Shown here in pieces: positions 24,650 through 34,504 of a DNA stretch of 64,000 bases; the stretch's first letter is position 1; every line of letters begins with the position of its first letter. The position numbers were made by a program, and so were the translations under genes. This DNA comes from Xiphydria camelus (Eukaryota > Arthropoda > Insecta > Hymenoptera > Xiphydriidae). The stretch covers positions 14,900,460 to 14,964,459 of the forward strand of contig OY783197.1 in NCBI GenBank assembly GCA_963678675.1, read 5' to 3'. Below the pieces are notes generated by a model that saw only the letters and a list, made by a program, of their open reading frames with translations, made no database searches and had not been told where the DNA came from.

Positions 24650-25120
24650 ACTGTCATTTTCCTTTTAAAGCTCGAAAGCAAGCGTATATTAAACAAAGAG
24701 TATTTATTCCTATTGGAAATCGATGCTGCAAAAATCATTTGATCAAAGAAAAGTTCTACGAAGACGATCTGTTCCTTTTAAAAGTGATTTTTAATTCAAG
24801 TTTTGTAGAAACCTCTGATCTACAAAAATTGTTAGATAATCTTGCTGGAGGCCGCGATTCTTTACTTATAGGAATAATAAGTAATTTCTCTTATCCTGAA
24901 GATCAAGTGAAGTTACTGACTGGTTTCTCATATAAAAATATAAATGAAATACGAAATATGCTTCCTTCTATGCGCGATAATGATAATCGATCAGTGCTTC
25001 AAGCGGTTGTTGTATTTCTTATCAAATTAAGAAGTGGGAATTCAAATAGTACGATTTCTTCCTTTTTAATTCAAGCGAGAAATTCAAGCGGGGGTAGTTT
25101 TCATATGCTTATCCGGCTAT
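24650..25120 (+). pseudogene. ISL2EU/Harbinger-like transposase fragment, N-terminal part
   Basis: The frame reads CHFPFKARKQAYIKQRVFI, PIGNRCCKNHLI, KLLDNLAGG, DQVKLLTGFSYKNINEI, SMRDNDNRSVLQAVVVFLI and KLRSGNSNSTISSFL. In this family a Cys-pair and IPIGNRCC block precede a helical region of the form LTGL..I..L....RNSKNRS...LG.FLMKLR.GLSN, which these residues match well. The DDE catalytic domain downstream is not present; the match ends near 25080. Family call is from memory of motif order, moderate confidence. It is a fragment and not functional. Confidence 0.6.
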
Positions 25121-25368
25121 ACCCTTTAACATTTCGATAATCTAAATGCGGTATATGCTAACTGCTTAGGTAAAAAGCGATATGTGCACCGACGGTTATT
25201 GTAGATACCACTGTTTGACTGTGTATGATGCAATACCGCGTTTCTCACATTTCAACGGCTCAGAAATTGAAGGATGACGAAAACTTCGCGAAATGACATT
25301 TCGTTACCTCCCGCAATCGATGTCGTAATTGTTAATGGATTTTTTTTTTAATTCGTCGTATTAAAGAT

Positions 25369-25605
25369 GTGCCAAAGTCGTTCGGCAATATTTCAAAGAA
25401 AATTCTACAAATTCTATACAGTTCTGATGCTCCACGTGTACATATAGTTTTTCATGGGTATTCTCTGCCTTCAGTCAAAGATTACGAGCGTTCGTTGCGA
25501 GGAGGTTTCGAAACTGATTACGAGTACGTCATCTGTGGTCCAAAACAAGCTAGACCAACTGACTTTGCGAAAGAACTTCGAAATGATAAATTCAAAGAAG
25601 ATTAG
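25369..25605 (+). pseudogene. Fragment of an unclassified multicopy insect protein
   Basis: Residues VHIVFHGYSLPSVKDYERS and ICGPKQARPTDFAKELRNDKF resemble a block, also visible at 40059-40325 (VVFGGYDDESLGVKSYERF), from large uncharacterised proteins found near transposons in insects. No catalytic residues recognised. It is probably a capture or insertion inside the Harbinger-like element. Function unknown. Confidence 0.4.
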
Positions 25606-25665
25606 TCTTTTTCTGATTTCACCCTAGCAAACTCGAGAAGTAGGTACCTTTATTGGTAACAAAAA

Positions 25666-25927
25666 TCTCTTTATCTGTATATATAAAATAAAGTCGGGTT
25701 AGTTACACAATTTATAACTAAAGAACGGCTGGACAGATTTTTGACTTTTGACTCTTGGATTTGTCTCCGCGATGAATAGCAGAATATATAGATTCGTTTC
25801 AATAAAGCAAATGCCTTACTGTAAAGTGAATTAAATTAGTTTAAATATTATTAAAATACATTTCGTTTTTAAGTTAACACAACATTTATTGATTCTGAGG
25901 CGGTACGAAGTTCGCCGGGTCAGCTAG
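25666..25927 (+). mobile_element. Non-autonomous Helitron
   Basis: Starts TCTCTTTATCTGTATATATA directly after A. Ends with a hairpin-forming GGCGGTACGAAGTTCGCC and then GGGTCAGCTAG directly before T. That matches the TC...CTRR borders and A|T target site of Helitrons, and the 3' end is the form common in insect Helitrons. Internal text GAACGGCTGGACAGATTTTT is also typical. 262 bp, no ORF. Confidence 0.82.
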
Positions 25928-26091
25928 TTATTAAGTATATAAAATAGTTTTTCGGATCGACGATCGACTCAAAACTCCGTCCCCCACCAATCGTCTACCA
26001 GCCAGGGCGAAGCCGCCGCCGCCGCTCCCCTTCCCTTCCCTCTTTCCACCCCCTCCATCACCTTTCCACCCCCCTGAACTGACAGAAAATT

Positions 26092-26665
26092 TTTAACATC
26101 GATGAAAGTTCGGCACGACAGGCCCGGACTGCAGATCAACCGCCACACACGCACAGTTTTCCAACAGTTTCGACGGACTGCAGGCGAACTGTACGTGTAT
26201 GGTGAAATTTGGACTGAAGGCGGGATCGCTCGCAGTTCGGGACTGCAGCATCAATTTTCTCGTTTTTACTGTTCCTGCAGTTTCCGTTTTTTAATTGTAG
26301 ACGGTACTGTAGCAGCACCGCTAATCTTTTCGCACATCGGAAATAAAACATATCGAGTACCAAACCGCCCGAATGCCATAGAGGCGCCGCTCGAGTGGAA
26401 GGATCAACCGCCCGTGGAATGAGAGCATCGAACCGCCCGGGTACCGTACAGGTGCCCCTGGAGTGCAACTGATAGACAATTTTTTATATCAATGAAAGTT
26501 TAGCACGACAGGCCTGGACTGCAGATCAACCGCCACACACGTACAGTTTTCTAACAGTTTCGACGGACTGCAGGCGACGGAATGCAGGCGAACTGTACGT
26601 GTATGGCGAAATTTGGACTGCGCAGGCGGGATCGCTCACAGTCCGGGACTGCAGTCCACCTGTAC
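26092..26665. repeat. Direct repeat of the Harbinger-like right end
   Basis: The block ATGAAAGTTCGGCACGACAG ... GGACTGCAGATCAACCGCC ... TTTCGACGGACTGCAGGCG at 26100-26250 recurs at 26490-26660. GGACTGCAG occurs many times here and at 24010-24125. These may be subterminal binding-site arrays of the element. Confidence 0.7.
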
Positions 26666-26966
26666 GTGGATGGGCACCATAAAGGAGAGGAGTGTCCGAT
26701 GCCGCCGATGAACAATTGGGGAATTTTGATACTTAGTTTTTCCATTTCGCCAGCGTCATCGACATCCTTCCCCTGGCCGATCAGGGTGCGTCGCGTCGCG
26801 TCACGTTAGCCCACGCTATCCCTTCCATTGGTCTACGATGCGAATATATAAATCGGGGCTAAAAGCGTGTCCTTCAATATACTATCAACCATCAAGTGTC
26901 ACTCAATTCGTGTTGTATTGAACAATGGTTAAACCGTAGTGAGTGACGCATGTGTTTCGTTTCAAA

Positions 26967-27190
26967 ATGAACAAAATTTGTGTATTCTGCCTCAAGAAGC
27001 ATCAGCTATTAAAATCATTTACGGAGAAGACTTTAACAAATTGTAAAGCAATTTTACGAATTCGTGCAAAATATAATTTAACGTATGACAATATATCTTT
27101 GCCGTCGAATCCAGGACAAATTGAGTGCTACCATGTAGTTTGCTACAGAAAGTTTACGGCTTTAAGTAAAAAGTATAGACAAGAGTTAAG
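26967..27190 (+). CDS. First exon of a C-x2-C / YH-x3-C protein in the palindrome loop
   Basis: The exon starts MNKICVFCLKKHQLLKSF (an in-frame ATG lies at 26943) and runs through an NC, LPSNPGQIECYHVVCYRKF, to QEL, followed by GTAAGA at 27191. The Cys and His spacing suggests a small zinc-binding module like those opening several unclassified insect transposon proteins. A TATA-like ATATATAAAT lies about 110 bp upstream within the left arm. No downstream exon was identified in the 270 bp before the right arm. It could be a captured first exon or the remnant of the element's own gene. Confidence 0.45.
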
Positions 27191-28379
27191 GTAAGATACA
27201 ATTCAATATAAACATTTTGTGCATGCTCAAAATAGTTTATTTCGTACTTATTATCGATATGACTTGAACACCTATTGAAGTAAGAAGTTGCGTTGTTGAC
27301 GTTTAAGCGAAATCAACGAATTTGATGATTCGGAGGCAGAATTTGATAATGAATGAGTTATTAAAATATTATTTGTAATGTCTATTCTGTACATATATAA
27401 TACATTTTCAATATTATTATATTATAATTAATTAATAGCCTATTGAATCTAGTTCGTTAAATAATAATTTATATATTCGTATCGTAGCCCAATGGAGGGG
27501 ATAGCGTGGGCTAACGTGACGCGACGCGCCCTGATCGGCCAGAGGAGGGATGTCGATGACGCTGGCGAAATGGAAAAACTAAGTATCAAAATTCCCCAAT
27601 TGTTCATCGGCGGCATCGGACACTCCTCTTCTTTAGCCGGCTCGGATCACTTTTATGACGGTACCGGTCAAAGCGGGCACTGCGGGAGATGGCTGTTAAC
27701 GAATTGTCCGTGATATTTACGACCTATGTACGCTCGGTGCGACGGAACAGACCCCGAGCTATTGTCTCTTACCCCCCTTACGAGTATACCTGCGCTCTTT
27801 CCTATACTCTGATTTGAAATCGCCTCCAACGCCGAGCGCGCGCGAAATTTACATTTCTTTTTTTGCTGACTGACCAGCTCCGCCCCCACATTCAGCTGAC
27901 TGACTTCGTAACCTTTATTTATTTGTAATATACAAGTTGTATACCGATTTTCAACCTTATTAAATTCAAATTATTACCCCGGCAGGAACGACAACTTTGA
28001 TAGCGTCCCTGAGACATATGCCCCAGCTTTCGCTTGACTGACCGCAGTATGTTTGTCTACACAACCACTGTAATAAACTATAAAAAAACTGGGCTTATTA
28101 AATTCAGAGACCTTTTTTGGCTCTGGCTCTTGGACTAAAAGGAGTGGCTGCGACATACCGGAGATCGTGTTCGTTACCAGCACAAGAAAGAATTGCAAGC
28201 GATTAAAGGGTAATACTGTTTGTACAAATAAGAGTCATTAATACTGGATACAATACGGCCGTACATTTGTACCAAGTTTATCTAGTTCAACCACATCAAA
28301 AAGTTCCTTATTATGGCAATTTTTTTTGCTAATCACAACGTGATGCAGAACGTTAGTAAACGAATTACTGGATTTCTTT

Positions 28380-28629
28380 TGTGGCGAAAAGGATGTGGTC
28401 GCCATCTTATCGGCGGAGCGTTTCGTCCCGGAGTCGGCCTGTGGACTCGTCAGTAAGGCTAGGCCGACTCCTGCCTTAGACGCTCTGTGGTCCTCGGTGA
28501 GAGACGGGCAGTTGCGGTCTTATATAGAAACTTGCCCGTTGTTGGACCACTAACGAGAAGCCGAAAGCCGTGGAGTCGACGGGTGGCGCCACCTGGCGGC
28601 GGGGCGCCGTAGCGCGATGGGTCGCCACA
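28380..28629 (-). mobile_element. 250-bp solo LTR (Gypsy-like), copy 2
   Basis: Near-identical inverted copy of 21255-21504, flanked by CTTT on both sides (28376-28379 and 28630-28633). The separate target duplications show two independent insertions rather than one rearranged element. Confidence 0.82.
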
Positions 28630-28886
28630 CTTTTTTCCTTATAAGTAAAGTTTTTATTTTATTTTTAAAACAACACGCAAGTATTCATTTTTATTTTCAC
28701 CATAAAAGATACAAGTTATTTTCGTTATAAGTTACATTCAGTAATAGTTCGTTTATTTTCAAGTACAAATCTGCACTGTGATTCAGAGTCGAATTAAAAG
28801 ATCTCCAAAAGTAGGTGATAGATTTGTGATAAGAGTTAAGAAACAAAAGACTGCGTTGTATATTTTAAGATAACAAAGAAATAATA

Positions 28887-30405
28887 TACAGGGTGGACCA
28901 GGTTAAACGTCATTTTTTTTATATGTGATAGAACAACAACAAAAAAGTAGACTTTCATAAGAAAATTTTGTTCAAAAATTTTTCCTAACAAAGATACAGG
29001 GTGTCAAAGTTTCGAAAAAAATGGTTTTCTCATCATAACGTCTAAACTACTTGATCGATTTCCATGAAGTTTCGCTCACAGGCTAATGTAGAACAGCTCT
29101 AAGCAATAATTAAATAATTTTTAAAAATTCTCCAGTGGCGTAGATACTAGGGGCCGGTACCCCCCTCTCCTCCTCCCAATCTTCGGCGCCATTGGATATT
29201 TTGCCAAGAAAATTTAATTATTGGATTCCCCGTTTAATTTAGAGAAAAAAATCACCCTTGCAAATTTTTGATTTATGGCTTCGTTTTTGAGATATTTATT
29301 TTAATTTATAGGGTTGCGAGCAGGCCAAAGCTAGGTTGAACTCCATTAATTGTGATATTTGATAGAGCAACAAAAAAAAATAGATTCTCATGAGAAAATT
29401 TTTTTCAAAAATGGCCTAACAAAGATATAAGGTGTCAAAGTTTCAAAAAAAAATGGTTTTCTCATCATAACTTTTAAACTACTTGATCGATTTCCATGAA
29501 ATTTCGCACACAGGCTAATGTCGTACAGCTCTAAGTAATAATTAAATAATTTTAAAAAATTCTCCAGTGGCGTAGATACTGGGGGCCGGTACCCCCCTTT
29601 CCCCTTCCCCATCTTCGGCGCCACTGAATATTTTGCAAAGAAAATTTAATTATTGGATTCCCCGTTTAATTTAAAGAAAAAAATCACCCTTGCAAATTTT
29701 TGATTTGGTGGAACGTATTGAAGAGGCGTGCTGTCAACTGAAAAGAAACCATCCTCAAGTCTTAGCGGCAATTAATTCCGTGGCCAGAAGAGCTCAAAAA
29801 TGCATTGAGGTCGGTGGATTCCATTTTGAGAACTTATTGTAAAACATAATTTAATTGTTGATTAGCTTCTTTTGTATCTTTGATGTATGTCTAGTCAGTA
29901 ATAAAATGTTAAAAACAGTTTTGGCCTCTCATATTGTATTTTCTTGGCAGTTCAATCATAACGTTTAGCCTGCTCTCGAAACCCTATAAATTTAAATAAA
30001 TATCTCTCAAAAACGAAGTCACAAATCAAAAATTTGCAAGGATGATTTTTTCCTTTAAATTAAACGGGGAATCCAATAATTAAATTTTCTTTGCAAAATA
30101 TCCAGTGGCGCCGAAGATTGGGAGAGGGAAAGGGGGGTACCGGTTCCTAGTATCTACGCCACTGGAGAATTTTTAAAAATTATTTAATTATTGCTTAGAG
30201 CTGTTCTACATTAGCCTGTGTGCGAAACTTCATGGAAATCGATCCAGTAGTTTAGAAGTTATGATGAGAAAACCATTTTTTTTCGAAACTTTGACACCCT
30301 GTATCTTTGTTAGGACATTTTTGAAAAAAATTTTCTTATGAGTCTACTTTTTGTTGTTGTTCTATCACATATAAAAAAATGACGTTTAACCTGGTCCACC
30401 CTGTA
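28887..30405. mobile_element. Mariner-type foldback element, copy 1
   Basis: Ends CAGGGTGGACCAGGTTAAAC and inverted GTTTAACCTGGTCCACCCTG, both next to TA. Inside are two inward-facing copies of a roughly 430-bp unit containing GGTACCCCCCT, TCTTCGGCGCCA and GTTTAATTT, plus inverted counterparts at 29960-30300. A transposase tail is at 29702. A relative is at 56525-57531. Confidence 0.78.
29702..29842 (+). pseudogene. C-terminal tail of a Tc1/mariner-type transposase
   Basis: The 46-residue frame DLVERIEEACCQLKRN ... RAQKCIEVGGFHFENLL ends in TAA at 29840. It matches the usual end of Tc1/mariner-like transposases in insects, where a helix is followed by a C-I-x2-x-G-G-x-H-F-E-x-L motif. The catalytic domain is absent. 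It lies between the inverted halves of the foldback element, so it is probably the vestige of its parental transposase. Confidence 0.65.
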
Positions 30406-30571
30406 TAACACGTTAGCCTTTGTTAAAACAAAAGATGTACTTTAATAACAATAAAATTGTTAATTTAAATACTGTGTTTGCAAAAGATATTTTACAGTAT
30501 ACTCTTTGCAAGGGATGAAGTCATATGCAAAAGTACACAGAGAATATTTGTATCACGTATAACAATTACTT

Positions 30572-30682
30572 TCATGCTGCAATATCTAAGTCAATTTCAT
30601 TTTCATACAAATTAAATAATTCCGAGACTGTAACAAGCAAATCAGCAATTTGAGTAATATTACTTTTCTCTGCATACTCTTG
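30572..30682 (-). CDS. Short minus-strand coding fragment near the right end of the inner element
   Basis: Minus-strand frame QEYAEKSNITQIADLLVTVS followed by ELFNLYENEIDLDIAA and TGA at 30574-30572. The amphipathic, low-repeat composition looks like real protein. I do not recognise it. It lacks an obvious start and may be a terminal exon running opposite to the transposase. A similar situation exists at the right end of the outer element (36953-37138), though the two sequences are not visibly alike. Confidence 0.35.
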   Translation of the reverse strand, partial: QEYAEKSNITQIADLLVTVSELFNLYENEIDLDIAA

Positions 30683-30724
30683 TATATGACTTCATACCTT
30701 GTAAAGTATATTGATTTCAAATTT

Positions 30725-30942
30725 CCCGCTACTCTTCCTAAAGTCGCCTCGTGAGGTCATACACAAGACGTCTTCCTATTGTCCTACAGTAGTCCTTACA
30801 AGGCATCATCTAGACAATGAACATTGAGACATAAGAAGTCCTACAGACGTCTTCAAAACGTCTTCTAGATTTCTTTCAAGACGTCCTCGAAATTTAGAAG
30901 ATGTCTTAAAGACGTCTTGCAGACGACTCAATGCTGTATGGG
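30725..30942. repeat. Right subterminal AGACGTCT repeats of the inner element
   Basis: At least seven AGACGTCTT-like palindromes in 218 bp (ACAAGACGTCTTCC, ACAGACGTCTTCAAAACGTC, CAAGACGTCC, AAAGACGTCTTGCAGACG). Same motif as the left end at 17655-17895. Confidence 0.72.
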
Positions 30943-31621
30943 ATGAATGCATCATTCGATTCAATATCGAGAATCGATTCTTTTTGAAGAATCGCACATC
31001 CCTAGACTACATACAACGTTGAGATTACAACTGCCCGTCGCGGCGAGGCGAGAGAGCACACACACATATATGACCACACATTACGGTCGGCACACCGGGC
31101 TGCATGGCGACAGGCGCATACGCATGCAGACTATATACTAACCGCTATATGATAGGATTCAGTTCGGAACACCTTTACTTTTATAATATGTAGTTAACAA
31201 TGCTTTGTTGATTTATTTATATTTCTACCAATAATTGAAGCACTTCATATTTAAAATTTATATGACATACTTTTCTATGATTTTATATCAAACTGTCAAT
31301 AGGTACAACCCGACGATTTAACAATATACTGTCATGAAGCGCACGAAAAGAACAGTTACAAAACCTAGAAAATATTGCACTACGTCATCAAGCGAAAATC
31401 AACTACGGAATGTACGGAAACGTAAAAAAGATTTCGATACACAACAGTCTTCGTCAATAACTCAAGAAATATCAACTATAAAACGAGTTCTGCACTCTAA
31501 AGAGCCATACACCCCAATACCTTTAAATTCTCCTCAACTTCAAGACCAGTCTCAAACTTCACTTGAACACTGTTAATTTCCGCCTGCATTGGACGGAACT
31601 GTGAATAAAACGCAATACACT

Positions 31622-32097
31622 CCACCTCAGAACATTCCATCTTTGGAGTGCTCTACTGTAATTAATAGGTACTGTAGATGCTGCAGCAATTTCTAAAAAG
31701 CAACAGTTGTACACGCAACATGCTCCAATCGACATTCAATCTAGACCAACCGACCAAATACTGTCACGACAAGAGATGAACAATACTAATGCTACCTATA
31801 CCATGATGTCGACAAATTCTCGTTGCCCGCCAAGTTATAATCCTCAGCAAACGTTGCAGACACCACCTCAGAACATGCCATCTTTGGGGTGCTCTACTGT
31901 AATTAATACTGCAGATGCTGCAGCAATTTCTAAAGAGCAACAGTTGTACACGCAACATGCTCCAATCGACATTCTATCTAGACCAACCGACCAAATACTG
32001 TCACGACCAGAGATGAACAATACTAATGCTACCTATACCATGATGTCGACAAATTCTCGTTGCCTGCCAAGTTATAATCCTCAGCAAACGTTGCAGA
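31622..32097 (+). repeat. Two-unit tandem repeat within the DUF4806 gene
   Basis: Two coding copies of about 238 bp each encode PPQNIPSL / PPQNMPSL, CSTVIN, DAAAIS, QQLYTQHAPIDI, SRPTDQILSR and NATYTMMSTNSRC. They are nearly identical in DNA, so the duplication is recent. Confidence 0.85.
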
Positions 32098-32587
32098 CAT
32101 CATTTATGCAGACAGCTTTTAAGAATGCAATGCTACCTACTTTCGGACAACCGTTGGCACATCTGTCATCAGTAGATAACGCCGCAGCTATTACAAGCAA
32201 AAATAATTCTACTGCCAAAACAATTGCTTCTCTACACGAAGAAAGAAATACTCCTTCGCGAAGAATTTCTCCAGTCCCTGCAAATAGCAGAAACAGTAAC
32301 CGTGAAGCTGATGTCGTACAAGATGAGGATGATAATTGAGGAGTGTACGTACCAAAGGGGCTAAGTGCCAAAACCTAAATTTTTTATTTTTTGCGATATA
32401 AAGGTGCTTTATGCCATGCTACAGGTCCTCACAAAAGTGCAAAGTGCCAACGCTTTTAGAAAAGTTACAGATGCGTTACAGAGATGGCGTAACGTGTAAG
32501 TGTCAGTCCATTTTTCAGCAAAAGGTGCAATGTGCCAGAACCAGAACTGTCATTTGTAAAGTTGTGTTTTTACCGAGAATATAAATC

Positions 32588-34406
32588 ATGGATATAAATA
32601 AAACAAACGGGAAATTTAGAGACAAGGAAGCCAAGAAAAGAGTGGCTGGAAAAGCCTTTATAAATAGACAAAAAAACGAAATTATTGCGAGAAAGAAGCC
32701 TGAACAACGAGTGAGTTATTTTGTATTCTAACCTCAGCATTCATAAATAATAATTAAATCGCAGTGTATACAGGTTTTTCAGTTTCTTTGATGAGCTTCA
32801 TTTCAATTTTATTTCTATTTCAGCATATTTGCAAATGCTACTATGACTGCAAAGAACTAAATTTTGAACATAAGCTGAATCTTTTTGAAAAGTTCTATAA
32901 TGAAACCTCCAATGTACAGGGTACATATTTGATGGGCCTAATAAATATAACTAAAATAAAAAGACGAAGATACGGTCAATATGAAGATTCTCAAGATAGT
33001 CATAGACGGGCTACTGTTTGTTACACAGTACCAAACGGGAGAGGCGATTTTATTCGAGTTTGTAAGAAAACGTTTGCTGATATATTTTGTGTTGGTAAAA
33101 AGAGACTAGAGTTGATCATAAGGAAGAAAAAAATGGGAGAAATTACATTTAAAGATCGTCGTACGAGTCATAAATCTTCCAAATTTACTTTGTATGATCG
33201 TGAACAAGTTTGTCAACATATTCTGTCAATCCCAAGAGACGAATCTCATTACTCCAGAGCTAAGTCTCAGAAAGAATATATCAGTCCTGATCTAAATCAC
33301 CACAGATTGTATAAAGCTTTTAAATCGCGAAATCCAAATTCTCCAGTGTCCTACAGGTACTATGTCAATGTATTTAAAAAAGAATTTCCCAGATTAAGTT
33401 TTCGACGCCCAAGTGTTGACACATGCCACACATGCGATAAACTTAACTGCGAATCAAAAGTGGATCCAAAAAGCCCTGCAAAAAAGCAACTAGAGATTCA
33501 TCAAAGGAAAGTAGAGGAAAGTCTGAAATGCCTAAAAACACAGACGATTGAATCTCAACAACCTAATAGTAGAACATGTTGTTTAACGTTTGACATGCAA
33601 CAGGTCATGTTTGTCCCCACTTTAACTCACAGCGACATGTTTTACCTATCCCAGTTATCATGCTACAATTTAGGTATTCATGTAATTGATATTAATCATG
33701 GATATATGTGTATGTGGAATGAAGCTACTGCAGGACGAGGCGGTGATGAAGTTGCATCTTGCTTACTGAGAGCCCTAAACAGTGGAATTATTACTCAGAA
33801 AAGAAATCTGGCATTATGGAGCGATAACTGTGCGGGCCAAAACAAAAATCGTATGGTCATTTTTGTGTTGGCATTTTTGGTTGTGTATGGTGTCTTTGAT
33901 TCCATTGAGTATAATTTTCTAGTGAGTGGCCACAGCTACATGCATTGCGATAGGGATTTTGGTCTCGTAGAGAAGAGAAAAAGAGTAATGAAGTCAATGG
34001 TACCAAAAGACCTGCACGCGAAGTAGTAATGTCGGCCAAATACAACCCTCCATTCCAAGTCATCGATATGGAAACAACAGGCTTTTTTGATGTGAAAAAG
34101 TCTGCTGACTTATACCTAAACACAACAAAACTCAATATAAGTAAAGTTGTTAAAATGCAATTTGATAAAAGCAATCCAACATTGATAAAAACTAAAGAAA
34201 CTTTTAGTGAGTTAGAAGTTTGGAAGGAAACAAACATACTGAAAAGGGGCGTTACTTTATCAGAGCTAAAAAATGCTGAACTAAAAATAAAACCGGAAGA
34301 AAATAAAATATCAGAAAATAAACAAAAATCATTGATATCGATGTTAGATTACCTTGAAAAGGACGAACATAAGAAGTTCTACCGCAAAATTTTGGCACGA
34401 CACTAA
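32588..34406 (+). pseudogene. Sola-like transposase, nearly intact, one frameshift
   Basis: Exon 1 is 32588-32710 (MDINKTNGKFRDKEAKKR) with a GTGAGT donor. The acceptor TTTCAG ends at 32823 and exon 2 continues in phase. Motifs in order: RRATVCYTVPNGRGDFIRV, VCKKTFADIFCVGKKRLE, SHYSRAKSQKEYISPDLN, DTCHTCDKLNC, LTFDMQQVM, ATAGRGGDEV, LWSDNCAGQNKNRM and GHSYMHCDRDFGLVEKRK. A one-base loss near 34005 ends the frame at 34026; the other frame continues RPAREVVMSAKYNPPFQVID to 34406. The Asp residues in FDMQQ and SDNCAGQNKN are candidate catalytic acids by analogy with DDE enzymes. A homologue is at 41169-49797. Confidence 0.75.
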
Positions 34407-34504
34407 ATAAAGTGTTTGGTACTTGGCCCTTTTCTACAATTTTCTTCTTTTTTAATTTTATTATACCCTTAATAAAGTTATTTTCTTTTTGATGTGTTGT
34501 TAGG

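Larger units (their letters stand above)
23988..26679. mobile_element. PIF/Harbinger-superfamily element with TAA target duplication
   Basis: Terminal inverted repeats TGGTGCCCATCCACGTACAG (continuing GCGGACTGCAGTCC at the left and GTGGACTGCAGTCC at the right) bound the element, and TAA flanks it (23985-23987 and 26680-26682). The other palindrome arm preserves the empty site (GGCTAAAG), confirming both the borders and the 3-bp duplication. Interior: an ISL2EU-like transposase fragment, an unrelated gene fragment, a small Helitron and a directly repeated right end. Confidence 0.8.
23485..28128. mobile_element. Palindromic element with about 0.65-kb inverted arms
   Basis: The left arm (23485-23987 plus 26680-26853) and the right arm (27462-28128) are near-identical inverted repeats starting GAGCCAGAGCCAAAAAAGG. 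The loop (26854-27461) holds one exon-like ORF preceded by GAATATATAAAT. Flanks TCGGA and TTGGA may be an imperfect 5-bp duplication. It lies in the last exon of the inner DUF4806 gene. The left arm carries a Harbinger-like insertion. Family unknown. Confidence 0.75.
20533..28209 (+). pseudogene. DUF4806 gene of the inner element, spliced and split by insertions
   Basis: Role unknown; DUF4806 proteins are common in insects and often transposon-associated. Exon 1 is 20533-20566 (MASSKKPHKTN). Exon 2 is 20659-20766. Further exons follow near 20856-20960, 21042-21196 (VPNIATQFRTASPVQQH), 22077-22167, 22259-22491 (acidic), about 22561-22631 (SVSNKQVCDIQDSDEK) and 22720-22920. The 22720 exon starts the DUF4806 core (FPLTVMAEVEAFEKEL). 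The next exon, 23011-23170, holds IGTIGGVNPESAIRNALKTI and DEVAIKYSWTGQ, then a TAA. The final exon begins near 23426 (TVTDLQNTINSR), is cut at 23484 by the palindromic element, and appears to resume at about 28130 (KEWLRHTGDRVRYQHKKEL). Exon borders are read from GT/AG sites and frame only. Confidence 0.6.
17655..30942 (+). mobile_element. Inner TNP2-like two-gene transposon
   Basis: Left end CCTATATAGCACGCAGGTCG and inverted right end CCCATACAGCATTGAGTCGT agree at most of the first 11 positions. ATGAA flanks both sides (17650-17654 and 30943-30947). Genes: transposase (18023-20091), then a spliced DUF4806 gene (20533 onward), in the same order and strand as the outer element. It carries at least five younger insertions. 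The apparent 5-bp duplication differs from the 3 bp at the outer element, so one of the two may be coincidental. Confidence 0.7.
17152..31004. mobile_element. hAT-like MITE rich in ATCGATT, split by the inner element
   Basis: Left end TAGGGATGTGCGATTTAAAT, right end AAGAATCGCACATCCCTA. The left portion (17152-17654) is dense in ATCGATTCTT and ATCGATC motifs, and the right portion (30943-31004) continues the same motifs. The flanks GTACAACG (left) and ATACAACG (six bases past the right end) differ by one base and may be a degraded 8-bp duplication. That fits hAT but is not proof. Confidence 0.6.

Noticed and set aside
25969..26468. ORFs around GGACTGCAG repeats
   Set aside because: They translate the Harbinger-like subterminal repeats and change frame between the two copies.
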